A DNA stretch of 47,586 nucleotides from Psittacicella melopsittaci (GTDB lineage Bacteria; Pseudomonadota; Gammaproteobacteria; Enterobacterales; Psittacicellaceae), in assembly GCF_003585925.1 (NCBI RefSeq), contig NZ_NRJH01000022.1, positions 1 to 47,586 of the forward strand, in the 5' to 3' direction. Numbering within the stretch: the first letter of the stretch is position 1; each line of letters begins with the position of its first letter. Below are positions 1 to 9,472 of the stretch, piece after piece. The notes beneath the pieces are model-generated. The model had not been told where the DNA came from and did not search any database. It worked only from the letters and a program-made list of their open reading frames with translations. The position numbers and the translations under genes are program-made.

Positions 1-46
1 TATGCTAATTTTTAAAACTAGTAAAATAGTTTTAAAAATTAGCATA
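1..46. terminator. Strong intrinsic terminator at the window edge
   Basis: Two perfectly complementary 19-nt arms (1-19 and 28-46) enclose an 8-nt loop and are followed by a run of T at 47-54. This is a textbook rho-independent terminator. The arms are A/T-rich on both outer sides, so it could work in both directions. It probably ends a gene lying to the left of the window. Confidence 0.85.
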
Positions 47-90
47 TTTTTTTTGAAAAAATTTTGAGAAAAAATTAGATTTTTTCTTTA

Positions 91-119
91 TTGACAAAAA
101 GCAAATTATATAGTATTAG
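91..119 (+). promoter_or_regulatory. Candidate sigma-70 promoter and long leader of the nqr operon
   Basis: TTGACA at 91-96, a perfect -35, is followed after 17 bp by TATTAG at 114-119. A second TATAAT lies at 330-335 without a good -35. The stretch from here to the nqrA start at 479 holds no gene. It contains two adjacent short hairpins at 274-302: CAAGG/CCTTG, then a GCCCG/CGGG stem. The leader could therefore be up to about 350 nt. Whether either hairpin regulates nqr is unknown. Confidence 0.55.
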
Positions 120-478
120 CAATATTATACAAAAACTAACAGTATGTAAAGTTAAGTTATTGATTATTATGGATATTTTCTATATAAATGCTGTAATCTT
201 TTTTAAGACGCATTTAAGAGAAAGTAGGACTTAATTTTATTCATTTTTGAAGCTGTGAACAATTAACATTTACCAAGGATTTTCCTTGCCCGTTTCGGGG
301 GCTGATATATGATTTTGCCGTTGATGTTGTATAATAAAAGTGCGTGATTTAATGAAAAAAATTACGATAAATTACTTTTAACTAATATTTGCATAGCTGT
401 TAAAAGTAAATAAAAAAATAGAGTAGAAAATGTTAAGCAGATTTTAGCAACAGATCTGTTTATTAAGTGAGGGTAACT

Positions 479-1819
479 ATGATTACTATTAAAAAAGGTT
501 TGGATTTACCACTAGCAGGAAATCCAGATCAAGTAATTCATAATGATGTTACGGTTAATGAAGTTGCAGTTGTAGGTTCATCATTTAACAATTTAAAACC
601 TACAGTAAAGGTACGTGAAGGTGACCATGTAAAAAAAGGTGAAGTTATTTTAACTGATAAAAAATATCCTTCTATTGCATTTACGTCACCTGTTAATGGT
701 ACAGTAAAAGTAATTAATCGTGGAGAACGTCGTGTATTTCAATCCCTAGTGATTGATGTCGATAAAAATTCAGATGATAATGGAGTTAGCTTCACTAGTT
801 ATACTTCAGAGCAATTAAAAGGTAAATCTGAAGAGTTAAAAGAGCAATTACTAAAATCAGGTTTATGGGTAAGTTTAAGAACTCGTCCGTTTAATAACTT
901 AGCTGATCCAGACTTTACACCTAATGCACTTTTTGTGAATGCTCATGATACTAACCCTGGTCATGCAGATCCAGATGTAGTTTTAAAAGATCAAGCAAAA
1001 TACTTCAATTTTGGTTTAGAAGTATTAGCTGAGATTTTTGCTCAAGTACCAAATAAATTTGTTGTAGGTGGACCTAACTTTAGCCTCAATAAAGTTCCAG
1101 GTTTTACATACGAACAATTTAAAGGGGTACACCCAGCTGGATTAGTAGGGACACATATTCACTTTTTATCGCCTGTGTCTTTAACAAAAGTGGCTTACCA
1201 CCTAAATTATCAAGATGTAATATCTATTGGTAAACTTTTTGCTAATGGTTATTTAGATGGGACAAAAGTTATTGCATTAAGCGGTCCTCAAGTTAATGCA
1301 CCAACTTTATATAGAGTTCCTTATGGCGCTTCAGTATTAGATGTTACATTTAATAAATTAAAAGAAGGTACAAATCGTATTGTTTCCGGTTCTGCATTAG
1401 ATGGAGTTAAAGCTGCTGATGTGTTTGGTTACCTTGGACAGTATGATTTACAATTAACTGTTCTTGAAGAAGGTTATAAGCAAGAGTTTATTGGCTGGTT
1501 TGCTCCGCAACCGAAAAAATTCTCTCTATCTCGTTTAAACTTCTTTGGTAAAAAAGACCTACCATTAACTACAAGTACAAATGGTTCTAGTCGTGGAATG
1601 GTACCAATTGGTTTATATGAAAGAGTTATGCCACTAGATATTTATCCAACTTTATTATTAAGAGATATTATTTCTGGTGATACGGATTCAGCTCAAGATC
1701 TAGGGGTTCTAGAACTAGCTGAAGAAGATATAGCATTATGTTCTTTCGTTTGTCAAGGTAAATATGACTATGCTTTATATTTACGACAAGCTTTAAATAA
1801 AATTGAGAAAGAGGGATAG
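479..1819 (+). CDS. nqrA: Na+-translocating NADH:quinone reductase subunit A
   Basis: NqrA is the peripheral cytoplasmic subunit of the six-subunit Na+-NQR, which passes electrons from NADH to ubiquinone and pumps Na+ out; it contributes to the quinone site. The protein is 446 aa and starts [14 protein letters not shown], matching the family N-terminus. I chose the ATG at 479 because GAGGG lies at 469-473; an in-frame GTG at 467 would add four residues and is unlikely. The lipoyl/barrel-sandwich-like N-terminal part (about residues 30-100, [14 protein letters not shown]) and the conserved middle are intact. It is first in nqrABCDEF, with nqrB 8 nt downstream. The operon order is the usual one and nothing looks truncated. 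Confidence 0.97.
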   Translation: MITIKKGLDLPLAGNPDQVIHNDVTVNEVAVVGSSFNNLKPTVKVREGDHVKKGEVILTDKKYPSIAFTSPVNGTVKVINRGERRVFQSLVIDVDKNSDDNGVSFTSYTSEQLKGKSEELKEQLLKSGLWVSLRTRPFNNLADPDFTPNALFVNAHDTNPGHADPDVVLKDQAKYFNFGLEVLAEIFAQVPNKFVVGGPNFSLNKVPGFTYEQFKGVHPAGLVGTHIHFLSPVSLTKVAYHLNYQDVISIGKLFANGYLDGTKVIALSGPQVNAPTLYRVPYGASVLDVTFNKLKEGTNRIVSGSALDGVKAADVFGYLGQYDLQLTVLEEGYKQEFIGWFAPQPKKFSLSRLNFFGKKDLPLTTSTNGSSRGMVPIGLYERVMPLDIYPTLLLRDIISGDTDSAQDLGVLELAEEDIALCSFVCQGKYDYALYLRQALNKIEKEG

Positions 1820-1827
1820 TAAATTCT

Positions 1828-3114
1828 ATGGGCTTAAAAAAGTTATTTGATAAATTAGAACCTTCTTTTCTCCCTGGTGGTAAATATGAAAAATGGTATG
1901 CCCTTTTTGAAGCGGTATATACAATTTTCTATACTCCAAAAAGTGTAACTTCAGGTCGTATTCACGTTCGTGATGTAATTGACTTAAAACGTATTATGAC
2001 CACTGTTTGGTTAGCTCTATTCCCTGCTGCGTTTTTCGGGGCATGGAATGTTGGTAACCTAACTTTAGAATCTTTTGCCCTTGCAGGAGTGACAACTGAA
2101 CACCTAGGCGAGATTATTAGTTCTGATTGGCATTATCAATTAGCTGCTTTCTTTGGCGCAAATTTTGATCCAGCTACTGCAGGCTGGTTCAGTAAAATGC
2201 TAATTGGTTTCTCATTCTGGGTTCCTGTTTATATAACAGTGTTTGCGGTAGGTGGTTTCTGGGAAGTTTTATTTGCTTCAATTCGTAAACATGAAGTAAA
2301 TGAAGGTTTCTTCGTTACATCTATTTTATTCTCGTTAATTCTTCCACCAACAATTCCTCTTTGGCAAGCAGCTCTAGGTATTACCTTCGGGGTAGTTATT
2401 GCTAAAGAAATTTTCGGTGGTACAGGTAAAAACCTTGTAAACCCGGCGTTAGCGGGTCGTGCATTTATCTTCTTCTCTTACCCATCACAAATTACAGGTG
2501 ATAGCGTTTGGTATACGGCTTCGACCTCAAATGTTCTCAGTGCAATTCGTGATACAGGTGCGTCAAATGTAGATGCCTTCTCTGGTGCTACTCCACTTGG
2601 TCAATTAGCAGTTGAACAAGCTCAAGAAGTACTTGGTAAGAGTTTAACTTGGTTTGATGCCTTTATTGGTTACATGCCTGGAACAATAGGTGAAGTATCT
2701 AAACTAGCACTTATTATTGGTGGTTTAGTACTTCTATTTGCAAGAATTGCTTCTTGGCGTATTGTCGTAGGGGTAAGCGTTGGTACAATTGTAATGAGCT
2801 TATTCTTTAATGCAATTGCTCCATATACTTCAAACCCAGAGTTATTCGGTTTACCTTTCTGGTGGCATATGGTACTTGGTGGTTGGATGATAGGTACACT
2901 ATTCATGGCAACAGATCCAGTGTCAGCTTCATTTACAGAAAAAGGTAAATGGTGGTACGGCTTCCTAATCGGGGTGTTTGTTGTGTTAATTCGTGTAGTT
3001 AACCCTGCATTCCCTGAAGGTATGATGTTAGCAATTCTATTTGCAAACTTATTTGCACCTATAATTGACTATATTGTAGTTCAACGCAGTATTAAACGTA
3101 GGAGAGCAAGATAA
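1828..3114 (+). CDS. nqrB: Na+-NQR subunit B (FMN-bearing membrane subunit)
   Basis: NqrB is the large membrane subunit that carries covalent FMN and riboflavin and takes part in Na+ movement. The 428-aa product has many hydrophobic spans and the FMN attachment motif SGAT at residues 252-255, so Thr255 is the expected attachment site. The region around [20 protein letters not shown] (from about residue 198) is typical of the family. It starts 8 nt after nqrA and ends 1 nt before nqrC, so the genes are surely co-transcribed. Attachment of FMN needs the flavin transferase ApbE. That gene often follows nqrF in related bacteria but is not in this window. Confidence 0.97.
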   Translation: MGLKKLFDKLEPSFLPGGKYEKWYALFEAVYTIFYTPKSVTSGRIHVRDVIDLKRIMTTVWLALFPAAFFGAWNVGNLTLESFALAGVTTEHLGEIISSDWHYQLAAFFGANFDPATAGWFSKMLIGFSFWVPVYITVFAVGGFWEVLFASIRKHEVNEGFFVTSILFSLILPPTIPLWQAALGITFGVVIAKEIFGGTGKNLVNPALAGRAFIFFSYPSQITGDSVWYTASTSNVLSAIRDTGASNVDAFSGATPLGQLAVEQAQEVLGKSLTWFDAFIGYMPGTIGEVSKLALIIGGLVLLFARIASWRIVVGVSVGTIVMSLFFNAIAPYTSNPELFGLPFWWHMVLGGWMIGTLFMATDPVSASFTEKGKWWYGFLIGVFVVLIRVVNPAFPEGMMLAILFANLFAPIIDYIVVQRSIKRRRAR

Positions 3115-3115
3115 T

Positions 3116-3946
3116 ATGGCATTAAATAAAAACTCAACTTTATACGTTTCTGGGTTTGTTGCTTTAGTATCAATTGTTTGTGCGTTTATAGTAGCAGCCG
3201 CTGCAACGGGTTTAGCAAATAAACAAAATGAACAAATTGCTGCCAATACACAACGCTTTGTTTTAAAAGTAAGTGATATTGAATTTACCGAACCTACTCT
3301 TCAACAAATTTTCACTAAAGATATTGATGTGAGATATGTTGACAGATTAACAGGTAACTTTATTAATCCACCTGAAGATGTAAAAGCAGATTATGATAAT
3401 TTATTAGTGTTATCAAAATTTGATAGTTATGTTGGTGATATTCCAGCTTCAGCAAATATTGCGGGCTTAAAAAATAATAAAGTTGCTAATGTTTTAAAAA
3501 TCTATCTTGTAAAAAATGAGCAAACAGGTGCTATCGACAAGATTATCTTACCTTTCTATGGTAATGGTCTATGGTCGGTAATGTACGGTTTTTTAGCCGT
3601 TGATGCTAAGGATGCCAATACAATTACAGGAATTACCTATTACCAGCACGGGGAAACTCCTGGTTTAGGTGGTGAGGTTGATAACCCAAGATTTACCGCT
3701 CAGTTTGTAGGGAAGAAAATCTATGATCTAAACGGTAATAATGGTAATCCTTCTGATCCTAAGATTAACCTAGTGAAAATCATTTCACCTGCTGAGCAAG
3801 ATTACCAAGTTAACGCATTAACTGGTGCAACTTTAACATCTAATGGGGTTGCTGCTCAATTACATTTCTGGTTAAGTGATTACGGTTACGCTAAATTCCT
3901 TGAAAAAGTTAGAACAGGGGAGGTAAATCTAAATGGCGGACAATAA
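3116..3946 (+). CDS. nqrC: Na+-NQR subunit C (FMN-bearing)
   Basis: NqrC carries a second covalent FMN on a domain outside the cytoplasm, anchored by one N-terminal transmembrane helix (about residues 7-32). The product is 276 aa. The attachment motif appears as [10 protein letters not shown]; Thr239 is the expected FMN-linked residue. The usual motif begins with Ser, and Thr in that position is a mild change. It starts 1 nt after the nqrB stop and overlaps nqrD by 14 nt, consistent with translational coupling. Length and domain layout agree with intact homologues. Confidence 0.96.
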   Translation: MALNKNSTLYVSGFVALVSIVCAFIVAAAATGLANKQNEQIAANTQRFVLKVSDIEFTEPTLQQIFTKDIDVRYVDRLTGNFINPPEDVKADYDNLLVLSKFDSYVGDIPASANIAGLKNNKVANVLKIYLVKNEQTGAIDKIILPFYGNGLWSVMYGFLAVDAKDANTITGITYYQHGETPGLGGEVDNPRFTAQFVGKKIYDLNGNNGNPSDPKINLVKIISPAEQDYQVNALTGATLTSNGVAAQLHFWLSDYGYAKFLEKVRTGEVNLNGGQ

Positions 3947-4565
3947 TAAACCTAATTTAAAAGAAGTGTTTCTCACGCCGTTTGTGAATGACAACCCAAT
4001 TGCTATTCAAGTACTTGGTATTTGTTCTGCGTTAGCGGTAACAGTGCAACTACAAACTGCATTTATCATGGGTATCTCGGTAGCCTTAGTAACTGCGTTT
4101 TCAAGTTATTTTATTTCACTGTTAAGAAACTATATTCCAAATAACGTGCGTATTATTATTCAGTTAGTAATTATCGCTACGTTCGTAATTCTTGTAGATC
4201 AGATTCTACGTGCATATGCCTACGACCTATCAAAACAATTATCAGTTTACGTGAGTCTAATTATCACTAACTGTATTGTGATGGGAAGGGCAGAAGCCTT
4301 TGCTATGAAAGAACCACCAGTTGCTTCATTTGTTGATGGTTTAGCTAACGGTTTAGGTTATGCAGTAATCTTAGTTATTGTAGCGACTGTACGTGAGTTC
4401 CTTGGTTCTGGTAGTATCTTTGGTTTTACTCTCCTCCAAACAGTTAATAACGGGGGTTGGTATGTACCTAACGGTTTACTATTATTAGCACCTTCTGCAT
4501 TCTTTATTATTGGTTTATTAATTTGGCTAGCGCGTCAACTTAACCCAAGTTTACGTGAAGAATAG
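3933..4565 (+). CDS. nqrD: Na+-NQR subunit D
   Basis: NqrD is a small integral membrane subunit of Na+-NQR, related to RnfE. Together with NqrE it forms the inverted-repeat core that holds an intramembrane iron-sulfur centre. The product is 210 aa and almost wholly hydrophobic, with about six predicted membrane spans. Family signatures include [15 protein letters not shown] near residue 112, whose Cys is the kind used for the shared iron centre. The start overlaps the end of nqrC by 14 nt, and AGGGGAGG just upstream serves as the ribosome site. Confidence 0.96.
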   Translation: MADNNKPNLKEVFLTPFVNDNPIAIQVLGICSALAVTVQLQTAFIMGISVALVTAFSSYFISLLRNYIPNNVRIIIQLVIIATFVILVDQILRAYAYDLSKQLSVYVSLIITNCIVMGRAEAFAMKEPPVASFVDGLANGLGYAVILVIVATVREFLGSGSIFGFTLLQTVNNGGWYVPNGLLLLAPSAFFIIGLLIWLARQLNPSLREE

Positions 4566-4573
4566 GAGAATGC

Positions 4574-5173
4574 ATGTTATCTCATTACTTATCGCTATTT
4601 GTTAACTCCATTTTTATTCAAAACATGGCGTTAACCTTCTTTCTAGGTATGTGTACCTTTTTAGCCGTATCTAAGAAAGTATCTACATCAGTTAGTCTAG
4701 GTATTGCAGTAACTGTAGTTCTTGTTCTTGCGGTTCCTAGTTCTTACTTAGTTTATTACTACATTCTACGTCCTAGTGCACTAATTGAAGGCGTAGACTT
4801 AAGTTTTATTAGCTATATCGTATTTATCGGTATTATTGCTGCCCTAGTACAAATTCTTGAATTAGTATTAGATAAGTTCTTACCTTCACTTTATAATGCT
4901 TTAGGGGTATACCTTCCATTAATTGCCGTTCACTGTGCGATTTTCGGTGGTGTACAATTCATGGTGCAAAGAAGCTATGACTTTGCAGAAAGTGTTGTAT
5001 TTAGTTTAGGTTCTGGTTTAGGCTGGATGTTAGCGATCGTACTACTTGCGGGCTTACGTGGAAAAATGAAGTATAGTGATATTCCAATCGGTTTACGTGG
5101 AATTGGGATTATCTTCATTACCGCAGGTATTATGGCCTTATCATTCATGATCTTCTCTGGTATTAAACTGTAG
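4574..5173 (+). CDS. nqrE: Na+-NQR subunit E
   Basis: NqrE is the partner of NqrD in the membrane core of Na+-NQR and is related to RnfA. The 199-aa product has about six hydrophobic helices and the conserved segment [20 protein letters not shown] near residue 118, including the Cys expected to help bind the intramembrane iron centre. It lies 8 nt after nqrD with AGGAG before its start, and 16 nt before nqrF. Nothing is unusual. Confidence 0.96.
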   Translation: MLSHYLSLFVNSIFIQNMALTFFLGMCTFLAVSKKVSTSVSLGIAVTVVLVLAVPSSYLVYYYILRPSALIEGVDLSFISYIVFIGIIAALVQILELVLDKFLPSLYNALGVYLPLIAVHCAIFGGVQFMVQRSYDFAESVVFSLGSGLGWMLAIVLLAGLRGKMKYSDIPIGLRGIGIIFITAGIMALSFMIFSGIKL

Positions 5174-5189
5174 TTAGGAGAGGGAACAA

Positions 5190-6422
5190 ATGGCTAGTAA
5201 TATCATTTTATTAGGAATTATAGTTCTTACTTTAATTTCCTTATTCTTAGTGGCTCTAATCCTAATTGCACAAAAATACTTAGTACAACAAGGAGATGTA
5301 ACACTTCATATTAATAATGATCCTTCCTTAGATAAACAAGTATCACGTGGGGGTAAATTATTAGGAGCTTTAGCTTCTCATGGTATTTTCGTATCAAGTG
5401 CATGTGGTGGTGGCGGCTCATGTGGCCAATGTAAAGTTATCATAAAATCAGGTGGTGGGGAATTATTACCAACTGAAGAAGCTCACATTTCTAAATTACA
5501 AGCTAAAGAAGGGTATCGTCTTGCATGTCAAGTTAACGTAAAAAATGACTTAGACTTAGAGTTACCACAAGAAATCTTTGGCGTGAAAAAATGGGAGTGT
5601 GAAGTTATTTCAAATGATAACGTTGCTACTTTCATTAAAGAATTAGTTCTTAAAATTCCTGAAGGTGAAGAAGTACCTTTCCGTGCAGGTGGTTATATTC
5701 AAATTGAAGCAGATCCACATACAGTAAAATATGCTGATTTTGATATTCCAGAAAAATACCGTGCTGATTGGGACAGATTCAATTTCTTTAGCTGTGTATC
5801 AACTGTAGATGAGCATATTACTCGTGCTTACTCTATGGCTAACTACCCTGGAGAAAAAGGAATTATCAAACTAAATGTACGTATTGCAACTCCTCCACCT
5901 AAAGACCTCTCTTTACCACCAGGTAAAATGTCTTCATATATCTGGTCTCTGAAAAAAGGAGACAAGGTTACTATTTCAGGTCCATTTGGTCACTTCTTTG
6001 TTAAAGAGACTAATGCAGAAATGGTATTTGTGGGTGGTGGTGCTGGTATGGCTCCTTTACGTTCACAAATTTTTGATCAATTAAAACGTGTGCATACAAA
6101 ACGTAAAATGTCATACTGGTACGGTGCTCGTTCTCTAAGAGAAATGTTCTACGTGCAAGATTTTGATGATCTAGCAAAAGAGAATGAAAACTTTAATTGG
6201 TATGTAGCTTTATCTGATCCACAACCAGAGGATAATTGGACTGGCTATACTGGATTTATTCACAATGTGCTTTATGAAAACTATCTTAAAGATCATGAAG
6301 CTCCAGAAGATTGTGAATACTACATGTGTGGACCGCCAATGATGACCAAAGCTGTTATCGATATGTTAATTAACCTTGGGGTTGAAAAAGATAATATTCT
6401 TTTAGATGACTTCGGTGGTTAA
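5190..6422 (+). CDS. nqrF: Na+-NQR subunit F (NADH dehydrogenase, 2Fe-2S and FAD)
   Basis: NqrF is the electron entry subunit: it oxidises NADH and passes electrons through FAD and a 2Fe-2S centre. The 410-aa product has an N-terminal anchor (about residues 3-27), then a ferredoxin domain with Cys72, Cys78, Cys81 and Cys113. The reductase part follows, with the FAD motif [11 protein letters not shown] and the nucleotide motif [11 protein letters not shown]. The protein ends DDFGG, as in homologues. AGGAGAGGG precedes the start. It is the last gene of the operon, followed by a terminator shared with the opposing gene. No apbE follows. Confidence 0.97.
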   Translation: MASNIILLGIIVLTLISLFLVALILIAQKYLVQQGDVTLHINNDPSLDKQVSRGGKLLGALASHGIFVSSACGGGGSCGQCKVIIKSGGGELLPTEEAHISKLQAKEGYRLACQVNVKNDLDLELPQEIFGVKKWECEVISNDNVATFIKELVLKIPEGEEVPFRAGGYIQIEADPHTVKYADFDIPEKYRADWDRFNFFSCVSTVDEHITRAYSMANYPGEKGIIKLNVRIATPPPKDLSLPPGKMSSYIWSLKKGDKVTISGPFGHFFVKETNAEMVFVGGGAGMAPLRSQIFDQLKRVHTKRKMSYWYGARSLREMFYVQDFDDLAKENENFNWYVALSDPQPEDNWTGYTGFIHNVLYENYLKDHEAPEDCEYYMCGPPMMTKAVIDMLINLGVEKDNILLDDFGG

Positions 6423-6430
6423 GCAATAAT

Positions 6431-6470
6431 AAAAAAGCAACCTAGCTATACGCTTAGGTTGCTTTTTTTA
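6431..6470. terminator. Bidirectional terminator between nqrF and the opposing PPTase gene
   Basis: The inverted arms AAGCAACCTA and TAGGTTGCTT are flanked by a run of A on the left and a run of T on the right. The hairpin would therefore end transcription from both nqrF (plus) and the minus-strand gene, whose last codons overlap it. Confidence 0.9.
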
Positions 6471-7146
6471 TTCTTGAAAAAAGAAGAGGAGCCGAATCCT
6501 TGTAAATGCCTTGATAGTGAGTAGTGTTAGGCATTATAGCTAAAGGATCTTGATTGAAGGATATAGATGTTGGAAAGCTAGGTAGATTAATTAGGCAAAG
6601 TCCAAGAATAAAACCTTGCCAATTGCTTAGGGTTAAGAGAAAATTATCCTCACTTTGGAGATTAAACATAGAATCGTTTAAAGCAATGTAATCCTTATGG
6701 AAAGAGATTTTATTGCCTGAGAATATACTCAGAGAAAAACTTTTTATTATGGCCTCTTTACTAACCCATTCTAAAGCCCGTGCATGTGGAGAATCAATAT
6801 AGTCAGCTTTATTAAGAGGGCTTAGTATACGACGTGTAAAGGCTTTTTCTGATAGAGTAAAATCTTTTTCTAGGTCTACGCCAATATAAAATACTTGTTC
6901 TCTATAGGGTAAAAAACTATCACTAATAACTAAGCCAATAAAAGTATAAGATGAGCTATTAGAAATATTAAAATCTATTAACCATTGTTTACCATAAGGA
7001 TAATGTTTTGCTAAATATGGTCTCCCTAAAGTAGTCCGAGGTAGGGAACTGTAATCAGGTAAACCAACAAATTTTTCCTGTAGTTCTTGCCAAAATTGGC
7101 TAAAATCGCTAGATTTAATAACTTGAGTAAAAATGCTAATAGCCAT
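6454..7146 (-). CDS. 4'-phosphopantetheinyl transferase, Sfp/AcpT superfamily
   Basis: Enzymes of this family move the phosphopantetheine arm of CoA onto a serine of carrier proteins. The 230-aa product shows the family marks: GRPYL near residue 41, GVDLE at 89-93 (Mg2+-binding Asp91 and Glu93) and WVSKEAIIK at 127-135 (Trp127, Lys130, Glu131, Lys135). The usual FNISHS motif reads FNISNS at residue 59, so the CoA-contacting His is Asn here. The gene starts 2 nt after the coaA stop, so CoA production and CoA use are coupled. Length fits the two-domain Sfp type rather than the short AcpS. The acceptor cannot be told from this window; it may be the fatty acid carrier protein if acpS is missing. 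Confidence 0.8.
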   Translation of the reverse strand: MAISIFTQVIKSSDFSQFWQELQEKFVGLPDYSSLPRTTLGRPYLAKHYPYGKQWLIDFNISNSSSYTFIGLVISDSFLPYREQVFYIGVDLEKDFTLSEKAFTRRILSPLNKADYIDSPHARALEWVSKEAIIKSFSLSIFSGNKISFHKDYIALNDSMFNLQSEDNFLLTLSNWQGFILGLCLINLPSFPTSISFNQDPLAIMPNTTHYQGIYKDSAPLLFSRIKKAT

Positions 7147-7148
7147 AA

Positions 7149-8087
7149 TTATCTTAATGCAAAACTAATAAATTCATGATTACTGCCTTTAGTAATTATG
7201 AGGTTAGCTCTACTTTTAGTTGGTTCTACGTTTTCTACATAGTTTTTGGCATTAATTGAGTGCCAAATTTGCTTAGCTTTGTTCTCTGCTTCTTCATCAC
7301 TTAAATCGGCATAACGCTTAAAATAGGACTTTTCGTTTTTAAATGAATTATTTCTAAAGCTTTTAAATCGCTTTATATACCATTTTTCGAGAAGTTCATT
7401 AGAAGCATCTAAATAAATAGCAAAATCAATAAAATCAAGAGGTGATTTTAAAGTGTTTTCGCGCTCATTTAATTGCAGAACATTTAAGCCTTCTAGAATA
7501 AGAATATTAGGCTGATTAATGTCTAAAAGCGTAGAGTCACGGTCATAAGTGATGTGGTTATATACAGGTGCTTGTGCTTTTTGATTAGACTTAATTAAAG
7601 ATAAAATATTAACTAAGTGTTCTACATCATAACTTTCAGGGAATCCTTTTCTTGCTAATAAGTTATTTTCTTGTAAATAAGAAAGAGGATAGATAAAGCC
7701 ATCTGTATTTAAAATCTGTACGGTAAAACCAGGATAGTAGACCTCTAGTACTCTTTTTAAGATACGAGAGAAGGTGCTTTTGCCTACAGATACTGATCCA
7801 GTTACACCTATAATAAAAGGTGGCATAACTGAAGCCTGATTTAAAAATTCTGGTAAAACATTTCTTTGCTGTTGAAATGCTTGGATTTGTAAATCTAATA
7901 AACGCACTAAAGGTGCGTATGAATCTTCAAGCTGTTGGGTATTTAACAATTTTTCATTAAAACCTAATAAGGGTTCGATTTGCGCAGGAGAAATTTGTAG
8001 ATTTACATCATTTTTTAATTCAGACCATTGCGTTTGATCCAAATTAATGAATTCTTTATTTAAAAAACTGTGAAAATGAGTGTTCAT
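7149..8087 (-). CDS. coaA: Pantothenate kinase, type I
   Basis: CoaA phosphorylates pantothenate, the controlling step of CoA synthesis. The 312-aa product matches the bacterial type I enzyme through its length. The P-loop GVTGSVSVGKST lies near residue 94, followed by TDGFIYP, RKGFPESYDVEHL and ILEGLNVLQ; EPTKSRANLIITK lies near the end. The initiating ATG at 8085-8087 has no Shine-Dalgarno; a 17-nt inverted repeat (8095-8111) stands where one should be. The PPTase gene follows after 2 nt. In E. coli coaA also lies between birA and this tRNA set, but here coaA and the tRNAs are inverted relative to murB-birA. Confidence 0.95.
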   Translation of the reverse strand: MNTHFHSFLNKEFINLDQTQWSELKNDVNLQISPAQIEPLLGFNEKLLNTQQLEDSYAPLVRLLDLQIQAFQQQRNVLPEFLNQASVMPPFIIGVTGSVSVGKSTFSRILKRVLEVYYPGFTVQILNTDGFIYPLSYLQENNLLARKGFPESYDVEHLVNILSLIKSNQKAQAPVYNHITYDRDSTLLDINQPNILILEGLNVLQLNERENTLKSPLDFIDFAIYLDASNELLEKWYIKRFKSFRNNSFKNEKSYFKRYADLSDEEAENKAKQIWHSINAKNYVENVEPTKSRANLIITKGSNHEFISFALR

Positions 8088-8094
8088 ACAAATG

Positions 8095-8111
8095 GTCCAA
8101 TCGAATTGGAC
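8095..8111. repeat. Inverted repeat at the coaA translation start
   Basis: The arms GTCCAAT and ATTGGAC enclose a 3-nt centre. The repeat ends 7 nt before the coaA ATG on the minus strand, in the place of a ribosome binding site. In RNA it would form a 7-bp hairpin with a UUCG-like tip. It could be a DNA operator or a translational control element. Confidence 0.5.
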
Positions 8112-8147
8112 GTATAAAAATAGAATATAAATTTAAAAAACGCGTCT

Positions 8148-8156
8148 ATTTTATCA
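8148..8156 (-). promoter_or_regulatory. Candidate extended -10 promoter for coaA
   Basis: On the minus strand TGATAAAAT (TG, one base, TAAAAT) lies about 60 nt upstream of the coaA start. No convincing -35 was seen. The rest of 8157-8320 is very A/T-rich and shows no gene. Confidence 0.4.
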
Positions 8157-8324
8157 CGTATACCAAAGATAAAAAATAAAATAATAAATTTATTTAAGAA
8201 AAAAATAGTATTTTTTGCGTTTAAAGCGAGAAATTGGCTATTTTATTTAAGAAAAAATGACAAAAAATGGTATCGAAAAAACAAAGAATTAAGGAAAAAG
8301 TTAATTATTTTTTTCAAAAACCTC

Positions 8325-8353
8325 TTGCATTAAGAACTTAGCTGGTCTATAAT
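8325..8353 (+). promoter_or_regulatory. Sigma-70 promoter of the tRNA cluster
   Basis: TTGCAT (8325-8330) and TATAAT (8348-8353) are separated by exactly 17 bp. The first tRNA begins about 75 nt downstream. This is one of the best promoters in the window, as expected for a stable-RNA operon. Confidence 0.8.
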
Positions 8354-8427
8354 AGTCTTCGTTGAGTTAAGAAAGAAAAGAAAAAAAAGAAATAAAACTT
8401 TCTAACTGCAGCAAGATTTAATAATGT

Positions 8428-8512
8428 GGAGAGGTTCCCGAGTGGCCAAAGGGATCGGATTGTAAATCCGCTGACTCAGTCTTCGAAGGTTCGAATCCTT
8501 CCCTCTCCACCA
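8428..8512 (+). tRNA. tRNA-Tyr (GTA), first copy
   Basis: An 85-nt class II tRNA. The acceptor stem GGAGAGG/CCTCTCC, a long variable arm, the T arm GTTCGAATC and an encoded CCA are all present. The anticodon GTA is at 8462-8464. The first anticodon-stem pair appears to be a T-C mismatch, shared by the second copy. Confidence 0.96.
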
Positions 8513-8522
8513 TCCTATTTAA

Positions 8523-8597
<75 letters not shown>

Positions 8598-8618
8598 TTT
8601 TTTTTGATTGTAAAATGT

Positions 8619-8694
8619 GTTGATATAGCTCAGATGGTAGAGCACACCCTTGGTAAGGGTGAGGTCGCGGGTTCAATTCCCGCTATCAGCACCA
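8619..8694 (+). tRNA. tRNA-Thr (GGT)
   Basis: A 76-nt tRNA with acceptor GTTGATA/TATCAGC, which contains one G-T pair, anticodon GGT at 8652-8654 and encoded CCA. It corresponds to thrT of the E. coli cluster. Confidence 0.95.
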
Positions 8695-8706
8695 CTTAAA
8701 AGATAT

Positions 8707-8782
<76 letters not shown>

Positions 8783-8789
8783 TTATCTT

Positions 8790-8874
8790 GGAGAGGTTCC
8801 CGAGTGGCCAAAGGGATCGGATTGTAAATCCGCTGACTCAGTCTTCGAAGGTTCGAATCCTTCCCTCTCCACCA
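8790..8874 (+). tRNA. tRNA-Tyr (GTA), second copy
   Basis: This 85-nt gene is identical to the copy at 8428-8512, including CCA. It sits between two Thr(TGT) copies, which suggests that the cluster grew by block duplication. Confidence 0.96.
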
Positions 8875-8886
8875 TTTTTTCCTTAT

Positions 8887-8962
<76 letters not shown>

Positions 8963-8976
8963 TTCTTTTTTCTTAT

Positions 8977-9052
<76 letters not shown>

Positions 9053-9061
9053 TTCTTTTTT

Positions 9062-9094
9062 AAAGATGTCTCTCTTTAATTTCGACATCTTTTT
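9062..9094 (+). terminator. Terminator of the tRNA operon
   Basis: The arms AAAGATGTC and GACATCTTT enclose a 13-nt loop and are followed by TTTT. It lies 10 nt after the last tRNA. Confidence 0.8.
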
Positions 9095-9289
9095 AGCTAA
9101 CATCAAAAGTAAGGCTTACAAAGCCTTACTTTTTTTTGTCTCAAAAAAAAAGTAAAGACAAAAAAAAGAAGAGGAGTTTATAACTAGGTCCTTGTATTAT
9201 TGCCTTAGCATTGCCTGATCCTTTTAATTTGTACATTTGCAACTATATGATGGAATATGTTGCCATTTACTTTTTATAACTGCAATTAA
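9092..9289. repeat. Tandem duplication, decayed copy A (vestigial birA 3' end)
   Basis: This stretch matches 9290-9472 along its length, with scattered changes and an extra dozen or so bases. It holds a hairpin with T-run at 9105-9137 (arms AGTAAGGCT and AGCCTTACT), a broken version of the birA terminator near 9172-9193, and a degenerate copy of the last 25 or so birA codons in the minus direction (about 9196-9289). It has no complete reading frame. It is best read as a leftover of a tandem duplication of the birA end plus spacer. Confidence 0.8.
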
Positions 9290-9472
9290 TTTAGCTAATA
9301 TCAAAGTAAGGCTTACAAAGTCTTACTTTTTTTACCTCAAAAAATAAAGACAAAAAAGAAGAGGTACCTAGAACTAGGTACCTCGCATTATTATTGTCTT
9401 AGTTTTTTTATTTGTACATTTGGAACTATGTACTGAGATATGTTGCCGTTTTCTTCTTCTAACTGCAAATAA
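9290..9472. repeat. Tandem duplication, copy B (functional birA 3' end and spacer)
   Basis: This is the counterpart of 9092-9289. It has the same T-run hairpin at 9303-9330, kept by a G-T pair in place of one G-C. It then has the intact birA terminator and the real birA C-terminal codons. Since birA reads through this copy, this one is the working version. Confidence 0.8.
9361..9384 (-). terminator. birA terminator
   Basis: Perfect 11-bp arms GAGGTACCTAG and CTAGGTACCTC enclose only two bases. On the minus strand they are followed by TTCTTTTTT. It lies immediately after the birA stop codon. Confidence 0.85.

Noticed and set aside
298..330. GGGGCTGAT at 298-306, which equals the first bases of many tmRNA genes
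   Set aside because: Only nine bases match. The rest of a tmRNA (tag reading frame, T arm, CCA end) is not found before nqrA starts at 479.
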